Assembly (NCBI RefSeq): GCF_035918095.1
Contig: NZ_CP109137.1
Coordinates: 2,916,001-2,980,000 of the forward strand
DNA: 64,000 bases
Direction of reading: 5' to 3'
DNA from: Streptomyces sp. NBC_01750
GTDB taxonomy: Bacteria; Actinomycetota; Actinomycetes; Streptomycetales; Streptomycetaceae
A model generated the notes under the pieces. It searched no databases, was not told the origin of the DNA, and saw only the letters and a list, made by a program, of their open reading frames with translations. Position 1 is the stretch's first letter. Each line of letters starts with the position of its first letter. This document shows positions 63,750 through 64,000 of the stretch, piece by piece. The position numbers were made by a program, and so were the translations under genes.

Positions 63750-64000
63750 CAGCCCGCCGCCACCGCGGACTTGAGCGTTCCGTCGGGCCCGGCGAGCAGC
63801 ACCGGGGTCTTGGGGCCGCCCAGGTCACGTACCGCGGCGCGGTCCGCCTCGGCAGCGGCGTCCGCCTCGGAGACCACGGCAGCGGCCTCGAGGGACTTCG
63901 CGCCGCTGGCGACGGCCATGGCGACGGCGGTCTGCAGCGCGCTGAGCTTCAGCGACTCAAGCTCCACGGTCCCCGCGACATACGTACGCCCCGTCTCGTC
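63749..64000 (-). CDS. Cytidine-deaminase-like protein, C-terminal part (5' end outside window)
   Basis: 84 codons are visible, beginning DETGRTYVAGTVELESLKLS. The order of strands and helices matches cytidine deaminase, but the position of the zinc/catalytic C-A-E-R-T-A motif reads L-S-A-L-Q-T-A, and no P-C-x-x-C appears downstream. It may therefore be a catalytically inactive relative. Cdd-type genes often neighbour era. The start is outside the window, so the N-terminal part cannot be judged. Confidence 0.75.
   Translation of the reverse strand, partial: DETGRTYVAGTVELESLKLSALQTAVAMAVASGAKSLEAAAVVSEADAAAEADRAAVRDLGGPKTPVLLAGPDGTLKSAVAAG

Overview
The window is chromosomal DNA of a high-GC actinomycete, almost certainly a Streptomyces or close relative. 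Supporting signs are the very high third-position GC, frequent GTG starts, GTGA/ATGA stop-start overlaps, and long GC-rich hairpins without U-tracts. Gene neighbourhoods also fit: nirB-nirB-nirD, ppdK, glyS-znuACB-zur, uppS-recO, leuA with a leader peptide, and era. From memory the order resembles the SCO2473-SCO2542 stretch of S. coelicolor; this was not checked by a search. No transposase, integrase, CRISPR array, rRNA or tRNA gene was seen, so this reads as core chromosome with local insertions.

Layout. 1-10 kb: end of a nitrate reductase gene, an AIG2-like gene coupled to cutA, a class IV aminotransferase, a secreted protein with a sortase, a TauE-type exporter, then the nitrite-reductase cluster (NirB-like FAD protein, NirB, NirD) behind a GlnR-like box. 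10-15.5 kb: an SDR, a cytochrome P450 with its ferredoxin, a Tat-exported DUF839 protein and a winged-helix regulator. 15.5-19 kb: pyruvate phosphate dikinase, and a Rho-independent terminator with a T-tract that has no gene in front of it. 19-25 kb: a five-gene ABC uptake operon (binding protein, two permeases, ATPase, HAD hydrolase) with a divergent GntR regulator.

25-38 kb: tRNA-dihydrouridine synthase, two DHA2-type efflux pumps (one with a divergent XRE regulator and a clear operator/promoter), a large NTPase-LuxR regulator, a Tat-exported intradiol dioxygenase with a secreted propeller protein, small proteins and a two-component system. 38-45.5 kb: glycyl-tRNA synthetase, the Zur-controlled zinc transporter operon znuA-znuC-znuB-zur, a 640-bp repeat-rich spacer, uppS-recO and a DUF1905 protein.

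45.6-56 kb: a multidomain GAF/PAS/PP2C phosphatase, a membrane protein, a ferredoxin-NADP reductase with a possible iron box, an MMPL exporter followed by a two-component system, and a TerB-like protein. 56-64 kb: leuA with a four-leucine leader peptide, a protealysin-type M4 protease next to an emfourin-like inhibitor, era, a DUF916/WxL-like secreted pair, a small membrane protein, and the end of a cytidine-deaminase-like gene whose zinc/catalytic motif appears degenerate.

Functional links. The nitrate and nitrite reductases form the assimilatory route to ammonium. Zinc uptake is autoregulated through Zur. P450 and ferredoxin form an electron-transfer pair to which the FprA-type reductase at 49.5 kb could supply electrons (inference). 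The least explained elements are the repeat-rich spacer at 42.9-43.5 kb, the orphan terminator at 15.7 kb, the WxL/DUF916 pair placed just before era, and the protease-inhibitor pair.
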